Source: Pseudomonadota bacterium
Lineage (GTDB): Bacteria > Desulfobacterota > Desulfobulbia > Desulfobulbales > Desulfocapsaceae
DNA length: 64,000 nt
Direction: 5' to 3'
Assembly: GCA_018817385.1 (NCBI GenBank)
Contig: JAHIUA010000087.1
Location: forward strand, 124,001-188,000
Each line of letters begins with the position of its first letter. The first letter of the stretch is position 1. Below are positions 28,391 through 39,154 of this stretch, piece by piece. The notes beneath the pieces were generated by a model. It was not told where the DNA came from. It searched no databases and worked only from the letters and a program-made list of their open reading frames with translations. Both the position numbers and the translations under genes were made by a program.

Positions 28391-30277
28391 TTATACCTGT
28401 CTCTTTTTCAGATGAACCTGGAGAATGGAGATGGCCGCCGGAGTAATACCTGAAATACGGGAGGCCTGTCCCAAAGACCGGGGGCGTACTTTGCTTAATT
28501 TTTCCACTACTTCATTGGAAAGACCTGACAGAGATCGGTAGTCAAGATCCTCTGGCAGGCCGAGCTCTTCCATCTTTTTAAAGCGGGCAACCTGTTCTTC
28601 CTGGCGTTTGAGATACCCCTGAAATTTGATCTGGAGTTGGATTTCTTCACAAACCACCGATTCTGCCAGCTGCTGGAGTGCCTTTTGCTGTTCAGGCGGG
28701 TCAGAGGGGAGCAGGGCCAGGTGCGCAAGCTTCAGTTCCGGTCTGCGCAAGAGGTCGGCCATGGTGCATTTTTGTTTCAGGGGAACTGAGCCCTGTGCGG
28801 CCAGGACGTCATTGGTTGCGGCATTGGGTTTGACAAAGAGAGACTGGAGAAGGGCCACGCCCTCGTCCAGGGCGGATTGTTTCTTCTTAAAGATCTGGAA
28901 GGCCTCTTCTGTGAGCAAACCGATATCGTGGCCAGTTTGACACAGCCTGGTGTCCGCATTGTCTTCACGCAAGAGGAGGCGGTATTCGGCCCGTGAGGTA
29001 AAGAGCCGATACGGTTCTTTGGTGCCGCAGGTGACCAGATCATCTATCAAGACTCCGATGTAGGCCTGGCTGCGATCAAGGATCAGCGGCTCTACGCCAC
29101 GGATCATCTGCACTGCATTGATTGCCGCCATCAGCCCTTGGGCGGCTGCCTCTTCATAACCCGATGTGCCGTTGATCTGTCCTGCCAGGAACAGACCGTG
29201 GATTCGTTTGGTTTCCAGGGTTGGTTTGAGTTCCAGGGGGTCAATATAATCATATTCAATGGCATATCCGGGACGCACGATCCTTGCATTTTCCAGACCC
29301 TTGATGGAATGGAGCATGGCCAGTTGGGTGACCAGGGGCAGACTGGTGGGGAGCCCGTTTGGATAGACCTCTGTTGTCTCCAGTCCCTCGGGTTCGAGAA
29401 AGACCTGGTGTCTGTCTTTTTCCGGGAAACGCATGACCTTGTCCTCAATGGAGGGGCAGTAGCGGGCCCCCACTCCTTCAATGATCCCGGTGTACATGGG
29501 TGACTGGTCGATACCGGCCCTGATTGCATCATGGGTTTGAGGATTGGTGTATGTGATATGACAGGGGCGCTGGGGCAGGGTATAGCTGCCGGAGCTTGCA
29601 AAGGAGAAGTGGGCAGGTGGTTGATCGCTGTGCTGCGCCTCAAGCTCGGAGTAATCTATGGATCTGGCGTCGATTCTGGGGACGGTCCCGGTCTTCATCC
29701 GGCCCATGTTGAATCCCATCTCCTTAAACCAGGCCGAGAGGCTGGTGGAAGGGGTGTCGCCCAGCCGTCCGGCCGGGAAATTTTTGAGACCGATATGGAT
29801 CAAGCCGTTGAGAAAGGTGCCGGTTGCCACCACCACTGCCTTCACTGCGATTTTTTCATCCAGAGAGGTGAGCAGGCCGCAGATGCGACCATCTTTTACC
29901 AGCAGGGAGTCGACCACGGTTTGTCTGATCTCCAGATTTTCCTGATTCTCCAGCACTGATTTCATGCGCAAACGGTAGAGCAGGCGGTCAGCCTGGGCAC
30001 GGGAAGAGCGAACAGCCGGGCCCTTACTGGTATTGAGCCTGCGAAACTGGATGGAGGTGGCATCGATATTTCTGGCCATTTCTCCGCCCAGGGCATCGAT
30101 TTCCCGGACCAGATGACCTTTGGCCAGACCGCCGATGGCGGGGTTGCAGGACATGGCGCCGATGGTGTCGGCATTAATGACGGCCACCAGAGTCTTACAG
30201 CCCATTCGCGCTGCAGCAAGGGCGGCTTCGCAACCGGCATGGCCGGCTCCAATGACTGCGATATCGTATGAATTCAT
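28391..30277 (-). CDS. mnmG: tRNA uridine-5-carboxymethylaminomethyl modification enzyme MnmG/GidA
   Basis: [64 protein letters not shown]. Confidence 0.97.
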   Translation of the reverse strand: MNSYDIAVIGAGHAGCEAALAAARMGCKTLVAVINADTIGAMSCNPAIGGLAKGHLVREIDALGGEMARNIDATSIQFRRLNTSKGPAVRSSRAQADRLLYRLRMKSVLENQENLEIRQTVVDSLLVKDGRICGLLTSLDEKIAVKAVVVATGTFLNGLIHIGLKNFPAGRLGDTPSTSLSAWFKEMGFNMGRMKTGTVPRIDARSIDYSELEAQHSDQPPAHFSFASSGSYTLPQRPCHITYTNPQTHDAIRAGIDQSPMYTGIIEGVGARYCPSIEDKVMRFPEKDRHQVFLEPEGLETTEVYPNGLPTSLPLVTQLAMLHSIKGLENARIVRPGYAIEYDYIDPLELKPTLETKRIHGLFLAGQINGTSGYEEAAAQGLMAAINAVQMIRGVEPLILDRSQAYIGVLIDDLVTCGTKEPYRLFTSRAEYRLLLREDNADTRLCQTGHDIGLLTEEAFQIFKKKQSALDEGVALLQSLFVKPNAATNDVLAAQGSVPLKQKCTMADLLRRPELKLAHLALLPSDPPEQQKALQQLAESVVCEEIQLQIKFQGYLKRQEEQVARFKKMEELGLPEDLDYRSLSGLSNEVVEKLSKVRPRSLGQASRISGITPAAISILQVHLKKRQV

Positions 30278-30431
30278 AATGATAGATTATTGTTAAGTCT
30301 TCAGGTATAAAAATGAAGGTTGACGGCCAGAGGAAATACCCCATGCCAGTACAGCCAGATAAATCTTCTCTCCAGTCTTCAGCCTTTGAAATTATTCAGG
30401 AAATACCCAATAATTTCAAACAACCGCTCTG

Positions 30432-30537
30432 TAACTGTTTAGCAGTACGTTATATTCGTCCATTGAGGACTTCGAAGCATACGAGTGTTATTCGAGAAGA
30501 CCTCAATGGACGAAGGTGAAGTGCTGCTGAATAGTTA
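30432..30537. repeat. Palindromic dispersed repeat, full copy A
   Basis: TAACTGTTTAGCAGTACGTTATATTCGTCCATTGAGGACTTCGAAGCATACGAGTGTTATTCGAGAAGACCTCAATGGACGAAGGTGAAGTGCTGCTGAATAGTTA; imperfect inverted repeat, related to the 58322-58422 copy. Confidence 0.85.
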
Positions 30538-30998
30538 TCAGCCTTTTACCTAAATGCCTGAACAGTTGCAACTCTTGTTCGAAAATTTTTTATCTATTTG
30601 ACATGACGGCATGGTGTGAGGAAAGGTCTTTGCCCTGGAGATGACAATCAACAGCCATTCTTGTTGAGGGGGGGCGGGGATGCAGGCAGCACTGGAAAAC
30701 GGGAGATTATGGCTTCAGAGATCGTTGGCCTGTTAGGGGCAGGGAGTACAGGCTGTGCTGAACTGGTATACCAGTCGTGTCTGCAAAACAGAGGTGCGGC
30801 ATTATTCTGAAAAGGCATTAATGGCCCCAAAAGGATGGGCCAGGCAAGGGGGAGGAGCTGTTTCATAATGGAGTGGTTATTTTCTTGCCCTTCCTAAAGA
30901 GTTGACGGGTAGGAATAATGATCGTAAATTCTCTGTCGACCCTGTTGGGGAAACGCATCTCTATAAGTTATATCCACTCACTTCCTGAGGAAATCATT

Positions 30999-32399
30999 AT
31001 GTTTGGAAAAAAGAAGACGCCTTTGGAAAATATTTTGATCCTGGGGTTAGGCGGTATCGGACTGTACCTGGCCAAGCGCTTGGTCCATGAAGGGTATGCC
31101 CTGACGGTCATTGAAGCGGATCCAGAGCTTATCCGTCGGGCAGATGAAAGCCTTGATGCCCGCTTGATTACCGGGTCTGCCATGTCCATAGAATGCTGGA
31201 AAGAGGCGAATGCCCGGGATATTGATTTCATGATTGCCGTTACTGATAACGATGCCGTGAATATGCTCTCTGCCATGATTGCTCACGGTTTTGGCATTGA
31301 ACTGAAAATTGCCAGGGTTCGCTCTCTGGAATACGGCTACGAAAATTCCTTATTAAAGGCAGAAGATTTAAAGATTGATCTTTTTATTCATCCCGAAGAG
31401 TTGGCTGCCCAGGAAATTGTCCGTCTTATCAATCGAACAGCAGGGGATGAAATTATCGACATTGCCCTAGGGAAAATGCAGGCCATGGCTGCTCGAATAG
31501 ATGAGGCGTCGCCATTTGCCAACAGAACATTGATCGAAATTGCCAAAACGTATAAAGAGTTTCCTTTTCGGGTTGTGGCCATGGCCAGGGGGATTACGAC
31601 GATTATTCCCACCGGAAAGACTGAAATTCTTCCTCAGGATCAGGTCCTGATTATGGCAGGTACCGAAGATTTACCCCGTTTGATGAAATTGACAGGAGTG
31701 AAAAAACAACATCGCCTGCGGGTGATGATAGTGGGTGGTGGATTGGTCGGCAGCCGTATCGCCCAGCTCCTGGGGAATACAGTGCGGGTCAAGATACTGG
31801 AAAAAGACGAGAAGCGGGCTGTGGAGTTGTCATCAATGCTGCCTGATACAGAGGTACTGCTTGGAGATGGCTCAGATAAGAATGTCCTGACTGCTGCCGG
31901 TGTTGCAAATATAGACACCTTTATTGCCGCAACCGGCGAGAATGAAACCAATATTATGACCTGTATGCTGGTTAAGCACCTCCTTGAGACCCAGGGAAGA
32001 ACTCAGCATCAGAGTAAGACTATTTCTCTCGTCAATAAAGAGGAATATGTGGTTCTGGCCTCCACCAGTGGGTCTGACATTGCCATCAATAAGAAAATTC
32101 TGGCGGGAAATGAAATCTTTACCTTTATCCGACGGAGCGAGTTGCTGTCGGTATCTCACATGCACGGGTTTGATGCCGAAGTCGTTGATCTGATCGCTGC
32201 CCCGAATTCTCCTATCACCAAAAAACCATTGGCTAAGCTGGATAGTGTATTGTCGAACCATATCATTGTTGGTTCTGTCTTTCGCGATGGCAAATGGGAA
32301 ACAGCGGTGGGCAAAACGCACGTTCATGCCGGGGACAGGGCCATCGTCATCTGCGATTCGCTGCACCTGAAAGACGTTCGGGAACTGTTTTTGTCTTGA
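30999..32399 (+). CDS. trkA: Trk system potassium transporter TrkA
   Basis: Two RCK/NAD-binding domains (ILILGLGGIGLYLAKRL; MIVGGGLVGSRIAQLL). Confidence 0.92.
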   Translation: MFGKKKTPLENILILGLGGIGLYLAKRLVHEGYALTVIEADPELIRRADESLDARLITGSAMSIECWKEANARDIDFMIAVTDNDAVNMLSAMIAHGFGIELKIARVRSLEYGYENSLLKAEDLKIDLFIHPEELAAQEIVRLINRTAGDEIIDIALGKMQAMAARIDEASPFANRTLIEIAKTYKEFPFRVVAMARGITTIIPTGKTEILPQDQVLIMAGTEDLPRLMKLTGVKKQHRLRVMIVGGGLVGSRIAQLLGNTVRVKILEKDEKRAVELSSMLPDTEVLLGDGSDKNVLTAAGVANIDTFIAATGENETNIMTCMLVKHLLETQGRTQHQSKTISLVNKEEYVVLASTSGSDIAINKKILAGNEIFTFIRRSELLSVSHMHGFDAEVVDLIAAPNSPITKKPLAKLDSVLSNHIIVGSVFRDGKWETAVGKTHVHAGDRAIVICDSLHLKDVRELFLS

Positions 32400-32461
32400 T
32401 CCTGAGGGGGTGATTGCTTGCCACCTCTAGTCCCTCTCCTGTCACCACAGGCTTGGATACC

Positions 32462-32800
32462 ATGACCATGTCTTCAAGACGTATGCAAAGAGAGGCTGCA
32501 ACCATTGAGGTCATGATTCTCCTGTATTGCAGAGATCATCACCGTCCCGCCCATGGTTTGTGCTCAGGTTGTACGGATTTGTTGCATTATGCCCGCAGGC
32601 GGTTATCCCAGTGCCCCTTTCAGGGAGGCAAGACCAGTTGCGGTAAATGCCCCATTCACTGTTATCAGCCCAAAATGCGGGAAAAAATTAGAGAGGTGAT
32701 GCGCTATTCCGGCCCTCGCATGATGCTGTGTCATCCTCTGCTGGCCTTCATGCACCTGCTCGATGGCTTCCGGAAAAGGCCCGTTCTTCCTGACCGCTAA
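32462..32800 (+). CDS. YgbA / nitrous oxide-stimulated promoter family protein
   Basis: RMQREAATIEVMILLYCRDHH..LCSGCTDLLHYARRRLSQCPF..CGKCPIHCYQPKMREKIREVMRYSGPRMMLCHP. Confidence 0.88.
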   Translation: MTMSSRRMQREAATIEVMILLYCRDHHRPAHGLCSGCTDLLHYARRRLSQCPFQGGKTSCGKCPIHCYQPKMREKIREVMRYSGPRMMLCHPLLAFMHLLDGFRKRPVLPDR

Positions 32801-33068
32801 GCCCTTCTTTTCTTTTTCGTGGGAATACAATCTGGCAAGGCCAGAGGATCTCTCTTGAAAAAGCCTTCGTCTTCCTTCATGATGACCTCAAGTCGACCTG
32901 CCGGGAAAAAATTCAATCAGAAGAGAAATTTCTGCTCAGGCAGGGCGTGACAAATAAAATCAGGTGGTCTTGATTCCTTGGGGTTACGATACCGCGGGTA
33001 TTGAAGGGGGTGAGGCTGGCATACGGTTCCGCTGCAAGGGGGGAGTGCCATTTACGGGCCACATTCTA

Positions 33069-33479
33069 TAAACCCGATTGCCGGGAATTGTTGATCCGGA
33101 AAAAATTGAGGGGAAGGCCGCAATTTTTGTCCAATGGGAGGACAGGCTCACTCTTTTTGATATCTTTGTTTTGTGCCGATTTTACTGAGATCGGTATCAG
33201 TGGCAAGAGCTTTCAGCTATTATTGAGGGTGTTACCGGCCTGGTGTTGAATGAAGAAGAGCTGCGGGGAATCGCAAAGAATATTACTGATGATACAAGGC
33301 GATTCAATCTCCAGGAAGGTTTGACAATGAGTGAAGATCAGCTCCCGAAAAGGTTCTATAAAGAGATGCTTCCAGAGACCTCAACGTCCATAACGGTGGA
33401 ACAGATGAATCAGCTTTTGGAGGAATATTTTAAGGCAAGGGGCTGGGACGAACAGGGCAGGGGTATTGCAGATGAGTAA
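33069..33479 (+). pseudogene. Aldehyde:ferredoxin oxidoreductase C-terminal remnant
   Basis: PIAGIVDPEKIEGKAAIFVQWEDRLTLFDIFVLCRFY*DRYQWQELSAIIEGVTGLVLNEEELRGIAKNITDDTRRFNLQEGLTMSEDQLPKRFYKEMLPE..EEYFKARGWDEQG: AOR C-terminal hallmarks with an in-frame stop and no upstream intact gene. Confidence 0.85.
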
Positions 33480-33538
33480 CAAAGCGGAGCGCGCCTGCCA
33501 CTGGATTGGGTCAGGGGGCTCTCTTGAAATCGTCTGAC

Positions 33539-34237
33539 CTAATCCAGTTTGAAATGGACCAGGACCTGTATCTCCATAGCCACTCGCCGCCCGTTTTCCA
33601 TGGCAGGGATAAAACGCCAGGTTTTGACTGTCTTCAGTGCGGAGTTGTCAAGCAGTTCATAGCCACTGCTTTTGTGGACTGAGACTTGACTTGCCCGCCC
33701 GTTTTTTGAAACCAGAATGGTTAAACTCACAGTCCCTTGGTATCCTTGCTGACGAGCCAGGGCTGGATATGCCGGTTTGGGGTTGCTGTACTGGAGGGGG
33801 GTGGCCTTACTGTCGACTTGAACAGCTGTGGCGATTGCGGCCGGTTGTGATTCCTGGGATGCTTGTCTGGTGGCAGTGGGAGGAGAGGCATCGGGCCTCC
33901 CTTCAACTGGCAGTACCTGTTTTCCTGTTTGCGGTTCAATAAGTCCAGAGACAACTGCTTTCTGGTCTGGTGGCATAAGCCGTGTCATTTCGTGTACGGG
34001 TGTTTTTTCTTCTCCCTCCTCTTTCTGCCCTGGCGGGGATTCTTTTTGGGGAGATGCTTCGTTTCTATTGATCACCTCTGGTGTTATCACGTCGGTTGAG
34101 GAGCTGGCCAGACTGACTCGGATTGAGTTGTCATTCGTCAGCTGTGGTGCCTGCTGTTTTCCCTGCGGATAAGGAAGGAGAACAACTGCGAGGTGGCAGA
34201 CAAGGGCACAGGTAAAGGCAGTGGATAGTCTCTGCAC
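33539..34237 (-). CDS. tonB: TonB family energy transducer
   Basis: N-terminal TM, Pro-rich middle, C-terminal YPALARQQGYQGTVSLTILVSKNGRASQVSVHKSSGYELLDNSALKTVKTWRF. Confidence 0.92.
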   Translation of the reverse strand: MQRLSTAFTCALVCHLAVVLLPYPQGKQQAPQLTNDNSIRVSLASSSTDVITPEVINRNEASPQKESPPGQKEEGEEKTPVHEMTRLMPPDQKAVVSGLIEPQTGKQVLPVEGRPDASPPTATRQASQESQPAAIATAVQVDSKATPLQYSNPKPAYPALARQQGYQGTVSLTILVSKNGRASQVSVHKSSGYELLDNSALKTVKTWRFIPAMENGRRVAMEIQVLVHFKLD

Positions 34238-34243
34238 AATTAA

Positions 34244-34660
34244 TTACTCCGCACTGGCCTGGAGAGAGATATCATTGATGCCATTTTTCTGCAGTTCATC
34301 CAGGACCTGGTACAGTTGCTGGTATGGGAGGGTCTTATCGGCAAATATGAGCACTTGTGGGGGACTTGCAGAGTCGTGGAGGAATGCAATATGTTGATGG
34401 ATTTCCAACAGCGGAACGGCCTCTTCACCGAGAAAGATCTTCGGTTCTTTGCTCCCTGCTTGAATGGAGAGGGAAAGGGGTGTTTCTTTGCTCTTCTCTG
34501 CCTCCGATGATTCCGGAAGGTCGAGCTGCATGCCGCGGTGCACAGCCATGGAGAGCATGGCATAGATGAAAAAAACGAGCAACAAAAAGACAATATCGAT
34601 GAGTGGTAACATCTCGATTCGTGCCGGGGCAATGGCTTTGTGTTTGAGTTTCATTGGCAC
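34244..34660 (-). CDS. exbD: ExbD/TolR family biopolymer transporter
   Basis: ARIEMLPLIDIVFLLLVFFIYAM. Confidence 0.92.
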   Translation of the reverse strand: MPMKLKHKAIAPARIEMLPLIDIVFLLLVFFIYAMLSMAVHRGMQLDLPESSEAEKSKETPLSLSIQAGSKEPKIFLGEEAVPLLEIHQHIAFLHDSASPPQVLIFADKTLPYQQLYQVLDELQKNGINDISLQASAE

Positions 34661-34663
34661 TAA

Positions 34664-35332
34664 TTAGAGCGTATTATTGTATTGTCGGTTTCGAGGCATG
34701 GTCAGTGCCGACTGTTTGCCGTTTTTCACTGCTGTTTTTCTATGTACCACTTCCAGGTTGGTCGCATATTTTTCCATGATATGGATGGCTCTGGTGATCC
34801 TGGTGTTAAAGTAGTTATACGGGATAACGGCTATAATGGCTATGGCCAGACCAGTAGCTGTGGTGATCAGTGCCTGGGCAATGCCGCTTGTGACCAGTTT
34901 AGGATCAGCGATGCCGCTTGCTCCAAGTACCTTGAAAGAGCCAATAATACCAAGTACTGTCCCAAAAATGCCCAGGAGTGGTGCTACGGTGATCATGGTA
35001 TCGAGCACAGGCATGAAGCGGCTCATGCGCTGGACTGTCAAGTCAGCCTCCGCTTCCATGGCTCTTCCCATGTCATAATCCCGGTGGACTATTCCTACGA
35101 CCAACAAGCGAATAATATGGTCTTGGCTGTTTGTGGTTTTTTGGCGAATCAGTTCCCATTGACCGTTTTCTGCAAGGGCCAGGACCGCGTCCATCAGCTT
35201 TCGATTATGCTCCCGTTCAAGGCTGATCCAAAAGAGACTTCGTTCTATGATGACGGTTAACACCGCAATGGAACATGCTAAAAGGGGCCACATTACCGGC
35301 CCGCCGCTCTGCATTATTTCGTAAATCCTCAT
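34664..35332 (-). CDS. exbB: MotA/TolQ/ExbB proton channel family protein
   Basis: LDTMITVAPLLGIFGTVLGIIGSFKVL..GIAQALITTATGLAIAIIAVIPYNYF. Confidence 0.93.
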   Translation of the reverse strand: MRIYEIMQSGGPVMWPLLACSIAVLTVIIERSLFWISLEREHNRKLMDAVLALAENGQWELIRQKTTNSQDHIIRLLVVGIVHRDYDMGRAMEAEADLTVQRMSRFMPVLDTMITVAPLLGIFGTVLGIIGSFKVLGASGIADPKLVTSGIAQALITTATGLAIAIIAVIPYNYFNTRITRAIHIMEKYATNLEVVHRKTAVKNGKQSALTMPRNRQYNNTL

Positions 35333-35528
35333 TGTATCGTTTTCCATTCGAGTTCAGGGTGAATAAGGTCGGACATGACTGTAGACTTTTTTAATAAAGC
35401 CATATGGGAAAAGGGTTGTAGAGAAGATCCCGATTGATTGGACGGCCATATCATTTCGGGTAACGGGATATGTCGGGACGATAAAAAAAAAGGCTCAACG
35501 AAGGAGGTAAAGAGTTTTTGCAGTGCCA

Positions 35529-37013
35529 TTATTTTTTCCAGAATGAAGGGTAAAATATGACCAGAGCAGAGAACATCTCCAGACGTCCAACCAGCATATT
35601 CCAGGAGAGAAACCATTTGCCAGTGTTTGAAATGAAGGCATAATTTTCAGAGGGACCCACTGCCCCGAAGCCGGGGCCGATATTCATCAATGAGGCAATA
35701 ACCGAACTCATAGCTGTTGTGTAGTCCATGTTATCGGTAAGGGTCATGATAAAGCCGCCGACCAGTACCATCAAAAAATTGGTTATAAAGTAACAGAGGG
35801 CAAGACTTATAATGTTGTCATCGATTGTTCGTCCATTGAGCCTGATTGAAACAACCGCCATTGGCTGAAAGAAAATCTTCCGTATGGAGGCATGCATGTA
35901 CTTGCAGATGATGACATAGTGGACAACTTTAATACCGCTGGTTGTGGAACCGGCACAGGCTCCGACGAAGCATACCATATAGAGCAGCATCTGTGCTGAC
36001 TGGGGCCATTGTTCATAGTCGGCGGTGCCGAAACCGGTGGTGGTGAGAAGAGACATAACCTGAAATGTCCCGTACCGGAGGGCATCTATACAGTTGGCAT
36101 AGGTCCCGTTTTTCCAGAGAATCAGAGTGATTGCACCGCAGAAGAAGAGGAGAAATCCCATGTACCAGCGGAGTTCGGTGTTTATGCGCAGGGCCTTGAG
36201 GTCTCCTCTCATAACCTGGTAAATCAGGACAAAGCTTAATCCGCCAATAAACATAAAAATGGTGATGACCCAATCAAAATAGGCGCTGTTGTAGGCGCCA
36301 ATGCTTGCATTTTTGGTGGAATATCCAGAAGTCGATACGGTACCGAAGGCGGTACAGAGGGAGTCGAAAATTGGCATTCCTCCCAGGCACAGGAGGATGA
36401 CCTGAATGAGGTTGAGAGCAATGTAAAGCCACCAGAGTCTTACCATGGTGTCCCGATTGCGGGGTTTGAATTTTTCCTTGGTAATGACCTGGCCTGGGCT
36501 GGACTCGGCCCGAAAGAGACGTAATCCTCCCATCCCATGGGGAAGAAAGATAATTGTAAGCGTCAAAAATCCCATTCCACCAAGGAGATGTGTCTGGCTT
36601 CGCCAGAATAACAGGCCATGGGGAACTGCTTCAATATTCGTGAGAATGGTGGCTCCGGTGGTTGTATATCCGGAAATCATTTCAAAAAAGGCATCGGTAA
36701 AAGAAGGAATTGATCCGTGCAGCATAAAAGGCAGGGCGGAAAAAGCCGAGACAACGATCCAGCCGCTCACAGCAATAATGAAGCCATCCTTGATGGTTAA
36801 TTCGTTGGCTTTTCTGAAAAGCCAGTAGATAGGAAGGCCGATTCCAAGCGTGAAAAGAGCGGAATAGAGGAGAGGGTAAAGATCATTTTCCTGATAATAG
36901 AGAGAGCAGGCTACGGGCAGTGACATGGAACTGCCGGTAACAACAAGCAGCACTCCAATGACGTGGGCGATAGAGGAAAAATGCATACCTGGTCTTACGC
37001 TTCTTTTTTCCAC
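35529..37013 (-). CDS. trkH: TrkH family potassium uptake protein
   Basis: SGYTTTGATILTNIE, TTSGIKVVHYVI and the Trk pore repeat layout. Confidence 0.93.
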   Translation of the reverse strand: MEKRSVRPGMHFSSIAHVIGVLLVVTGSSMSLPVACSLYYQENDLYPLLYSALFTLGIGLPIYWLFRKANELTIKDGFIIAVSGWIVVSAFSALPFMLHGSIPSFTDAFFEMISGYTTTGATILTNIEAVPHGLLFWRSQTHLLGGMGFLTLTIIFLPHGMGGLRLFRAESSPGQVITKEKFKPRNRDTMVRLWWLYIALNLIQVILLCLGGMPIFDSLCTAFGTVSTSGYSTKNASIGAYNSAYFDWVITIFMFIGGLSFVLIYQVMRGDLKALRINTELRWYMGFLLFFCGAITLILWKNGTYANCIDALRYGTFQVMSLLTTTGFGTADYEQWPQSAQMLLYMVCFVGACAGSTTSGIKVVHYVIICKYMHASIRKIFFQPMAVVSIRLNGRTIDDNIISLALCYFITNFLMVLVGGFIMTLTDNMDYTTAMSSVIASLMNIGPGFGAVGPSENYAFISNTGKWFLSWNMLVGRLEMFSALVIFYPSFWKK

Positions 37014-37822
37014 CAGATCAGGGCCCAGCGAGGTGGGTGTGATCGGTTGACAATGATTTTCCCCTGGTCGTCAGTTTGGCTGTTGCTGAGGATGTATTCT
37101 TGCAGTTTTGCCTCTTCGTTTGCGGTAAGATCTTTGAACATCCAGCGGTAGGATTCGAGGGCCGCCTCCCTGGAGGCAAAAGAGGCCTTGGCCTCCAGGC
37201 TGATGATGTCGACACAGGGATGAATTCCCATACTGTAAAGGGTATTGATTGTATAGATATAGTCGGGACCCGAGCGAAAAGGTCTGTCAATGGCATGAAA
37301 GGCTTCGGGGTCAAAGGGTGTGGGGGTGATTCGATCAGCAATAAAGACGTAGCTTCGGGCGTAGGAATTGAGTTTTCGCAGGGCGGCCCTCAGGTTATCA
37401 ACGCTCAATGAGCGAGAGGCAATACAGATATCATGCTGTTTGATGCCCAGTTTTTTCCAATCATCGACCCATGAACCAAGGATAGTGGTGATGTTACCAA
37501 GGCCCTGCTCTTGCGAGAGCTTTTCCAGGACATCCAGCATGCCGCGGGAATAGTCAAGGGCGGTGACCGATTTGACCTGTTGGGCCAGGGGGATAGAAAG
37601 GGTCCCAGGTCCTGATCCGGCATCCAGAATGGACATGTCTTTGTCCAGTGGCAGTCGTTGGAGAATGAGTCTGACAAAGGGAGAGTCCGTGTTTCTGGCA
37701 GCAAAGGCTGCGGCCTTTTTATTCCAGTCGTCAGGGCCTTTGGCTGTCCAGGATTTTTGGGCCCGTGCATTCTGCCATAAACTGTGCCAGTCGAGATCGT
37801 TGTAGGTGAGTTTTGGATTCAT
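36995..37822 (-). CDS. Class I SAM-dependent methyltransferase
   Basis: SILDAGSGPGTLSIPLAQQVKSVTALDYSRGMLDVL. Confidence 0.88.
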   Translation of the reverse strand: MNPKLTYNDLDWHSLWQNARAQKSWTAKGPDDWNKKAAAFAARNTDSPFVRLILQRLPLDKDMSILDAGSGPGTLSIPLAQQVKSVTALDYSRGMLDVLEKLSQEQGLGNITTILGSWVDDWKKLGIKQHDICIASRSLSVDNLRAALRKLNSYARSYVFIADRITPTPFDPEAFHAIDRPFRSGPDYIYTINTLYSMGIHPCVDIISLEAKASFASREAALESYRWMFKDLTANEEAKLQEYILSNSQTDDQGKIIVNRSHPPRWALIWWKKEA

Positions 37823-38213
37823 GATCGTTTGAAGTGTGGAGGCTGAAAAGGACACAATGCAAGAGGGTTCTCTTACATTGTGTCAGGGAGCAATAAACAC
37901 GGATAAGATCGGAATTTGTTAATGACTCTTTGGCCTGAATGTTTTCCTGCCTGATCTCCAAAAAAAAGATTAGCACAGAGGCTTTTCTTGTGCAAGCTGC
38001 TAATGAAGAAGGCAAACGAAAATGTTTGACACTGGCTGGCGAATATGGTTAATGTAACTCTTTTCTTGATTTTGTGCCTTGCGAATAGTGAGATTCAGTG
38101 AAAAGATTGGGCAAGGTAAGGAAGACCGGGAACAGCAGCGAATCTCTGTTATAGTCTAATCCCGGTGAACTATTATGGAAATCTGCCTCTTTTGTGTGGG
38201 CAAGGAGTGAATA

Positions 38214-38351
38214 ATGAGTAAACGTACTTTTCAACCAAGCAATCTTAAACGTAAACGTACCCACGGTTTTCGCCTCCGGATGAGCACCCGTGCCGGTCGT
38301 GCAATCCTTAATTCTCGTCGTGCAAAAGGGCGTAAACGTCTTTCCGCCTGA
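38214..38351 (+). CDS. rpmH: 50S ribosomal protein L34
   Basis: [45 protein letters not shown], translated directly; absent from the ORF track. Confidence 0.98.
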   Translation: MSKRTFQPSNLKRKRTHGFRLRMSTRAGRAILNSRRAKGRKRLSA

Positions 38352-38356
38352 TAACG

Positions 38357-38689
38357 TTGCCGAGGTTTAAACTCCCGAAGACAGCTCTGGTGCGAAAGGG
38401 CCGGGAGTTTGAAAAGGTCTACAGGCAGGGAAAGCGTTATCGTGGAAAAGGTTTTTCCCTGATCTTTTGTCCCAATGAACTGGGACACAACAGGATTGGC
38501 ATCAGTATTCATAGAAAGCTTAAGGGTGCTGTCAAGCGAAACCGGATAAAACGGATTGTTCGCGAGTCATTTCGCTTGCAGCGAACTCTTTATCCTCCAT
38601 GCGCTGATATCGTTTTTGCTGTCCGTCCTGATTTTCTTCTCAAGACACCTGCTGAGATTTCCTCCTCTGTGGCAAAATTTGAAACTTGA
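38357..38689 (+). CDS. rnpA: Ribonuclease P protein component
   Basis: [45 protein letters not shown]; follows rpmH. Confidence 0.95.
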   Translation: MPRFKLPKTALVRKGREFEKVYRQGKRYRGKGFSLIFCPNELGHNRIGISIHRKLKGAVKRNRIKRIVRESFRLQRTLYPPCADIVFAVRPDFLLKTPAEISSSVAKFET

Positions 38690-39126
38690 GTCCTGACTCT
38701 TTTGTCGGGATGAATGAGTCGAAGTGTGAACGTACGACAGAATTATCCCCCATTGAAGTGTGTGAGGACCGCTGTAAAAAGACCGCGGTTCTGTCTCCTG
38801 TGAATATTTCTTTACTGACGCAGATTCGTTTGTTGCTGCAGAGGATCTGCCTAGGTCTGATCCGCGGCTATCGTTATCTCCTTTCTCCGCTTCTTCCCCC
38901 CAGTTGTCGTTTTACCCCTTCATGCTCCCGCTATGCTATTGAGGCCATTGAGACTCATGGTACCTGGCGCGGGCTTCTCCTGGCCCTTGGCCGTATTGCA
39001 CGATGTCAACCCTTTTGTCAGGGAGGCTATGATCCCGTACCGCCTGTCTCCGGGAATGGATGTCAGGGGGGGTGTGGCCAACGGAGAGGAAACAAGAAGT
39101 GTAATACTCAGACGCTGCCATCGTAG
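38686..39126 (+). CDS. yidD: Membrane protein insertion efficiency factor YidD
   Basis: [62 protein letters not shown]. Confidence 0.93.
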   Translation: MSPDSFVGMNESKCERTTELSPIEVCEDRCKKTAVLSPVNISLLTQIRLLLQRICLGLIRGYRYLLSPLLPPSCRFTPSCSRYAIEAIETHGTWRGLLLALGRIARCQPFCQGGYDPVPPVSGNGCQGGCGQRRGNKKCNTQTLPS

Positions 39127-39154
39127 CAGCGTTATTTTTCAACATGGTAATATC

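Noticed and set aside
33180-33210. In-frame UGA in the AOR remnant as a possible Sec codon
   Set aside because: The gene is truncated, other frame breaks occur nearby and no SECIS-like hairpin was seen at the right distance, so pseudogenisation is simpler.
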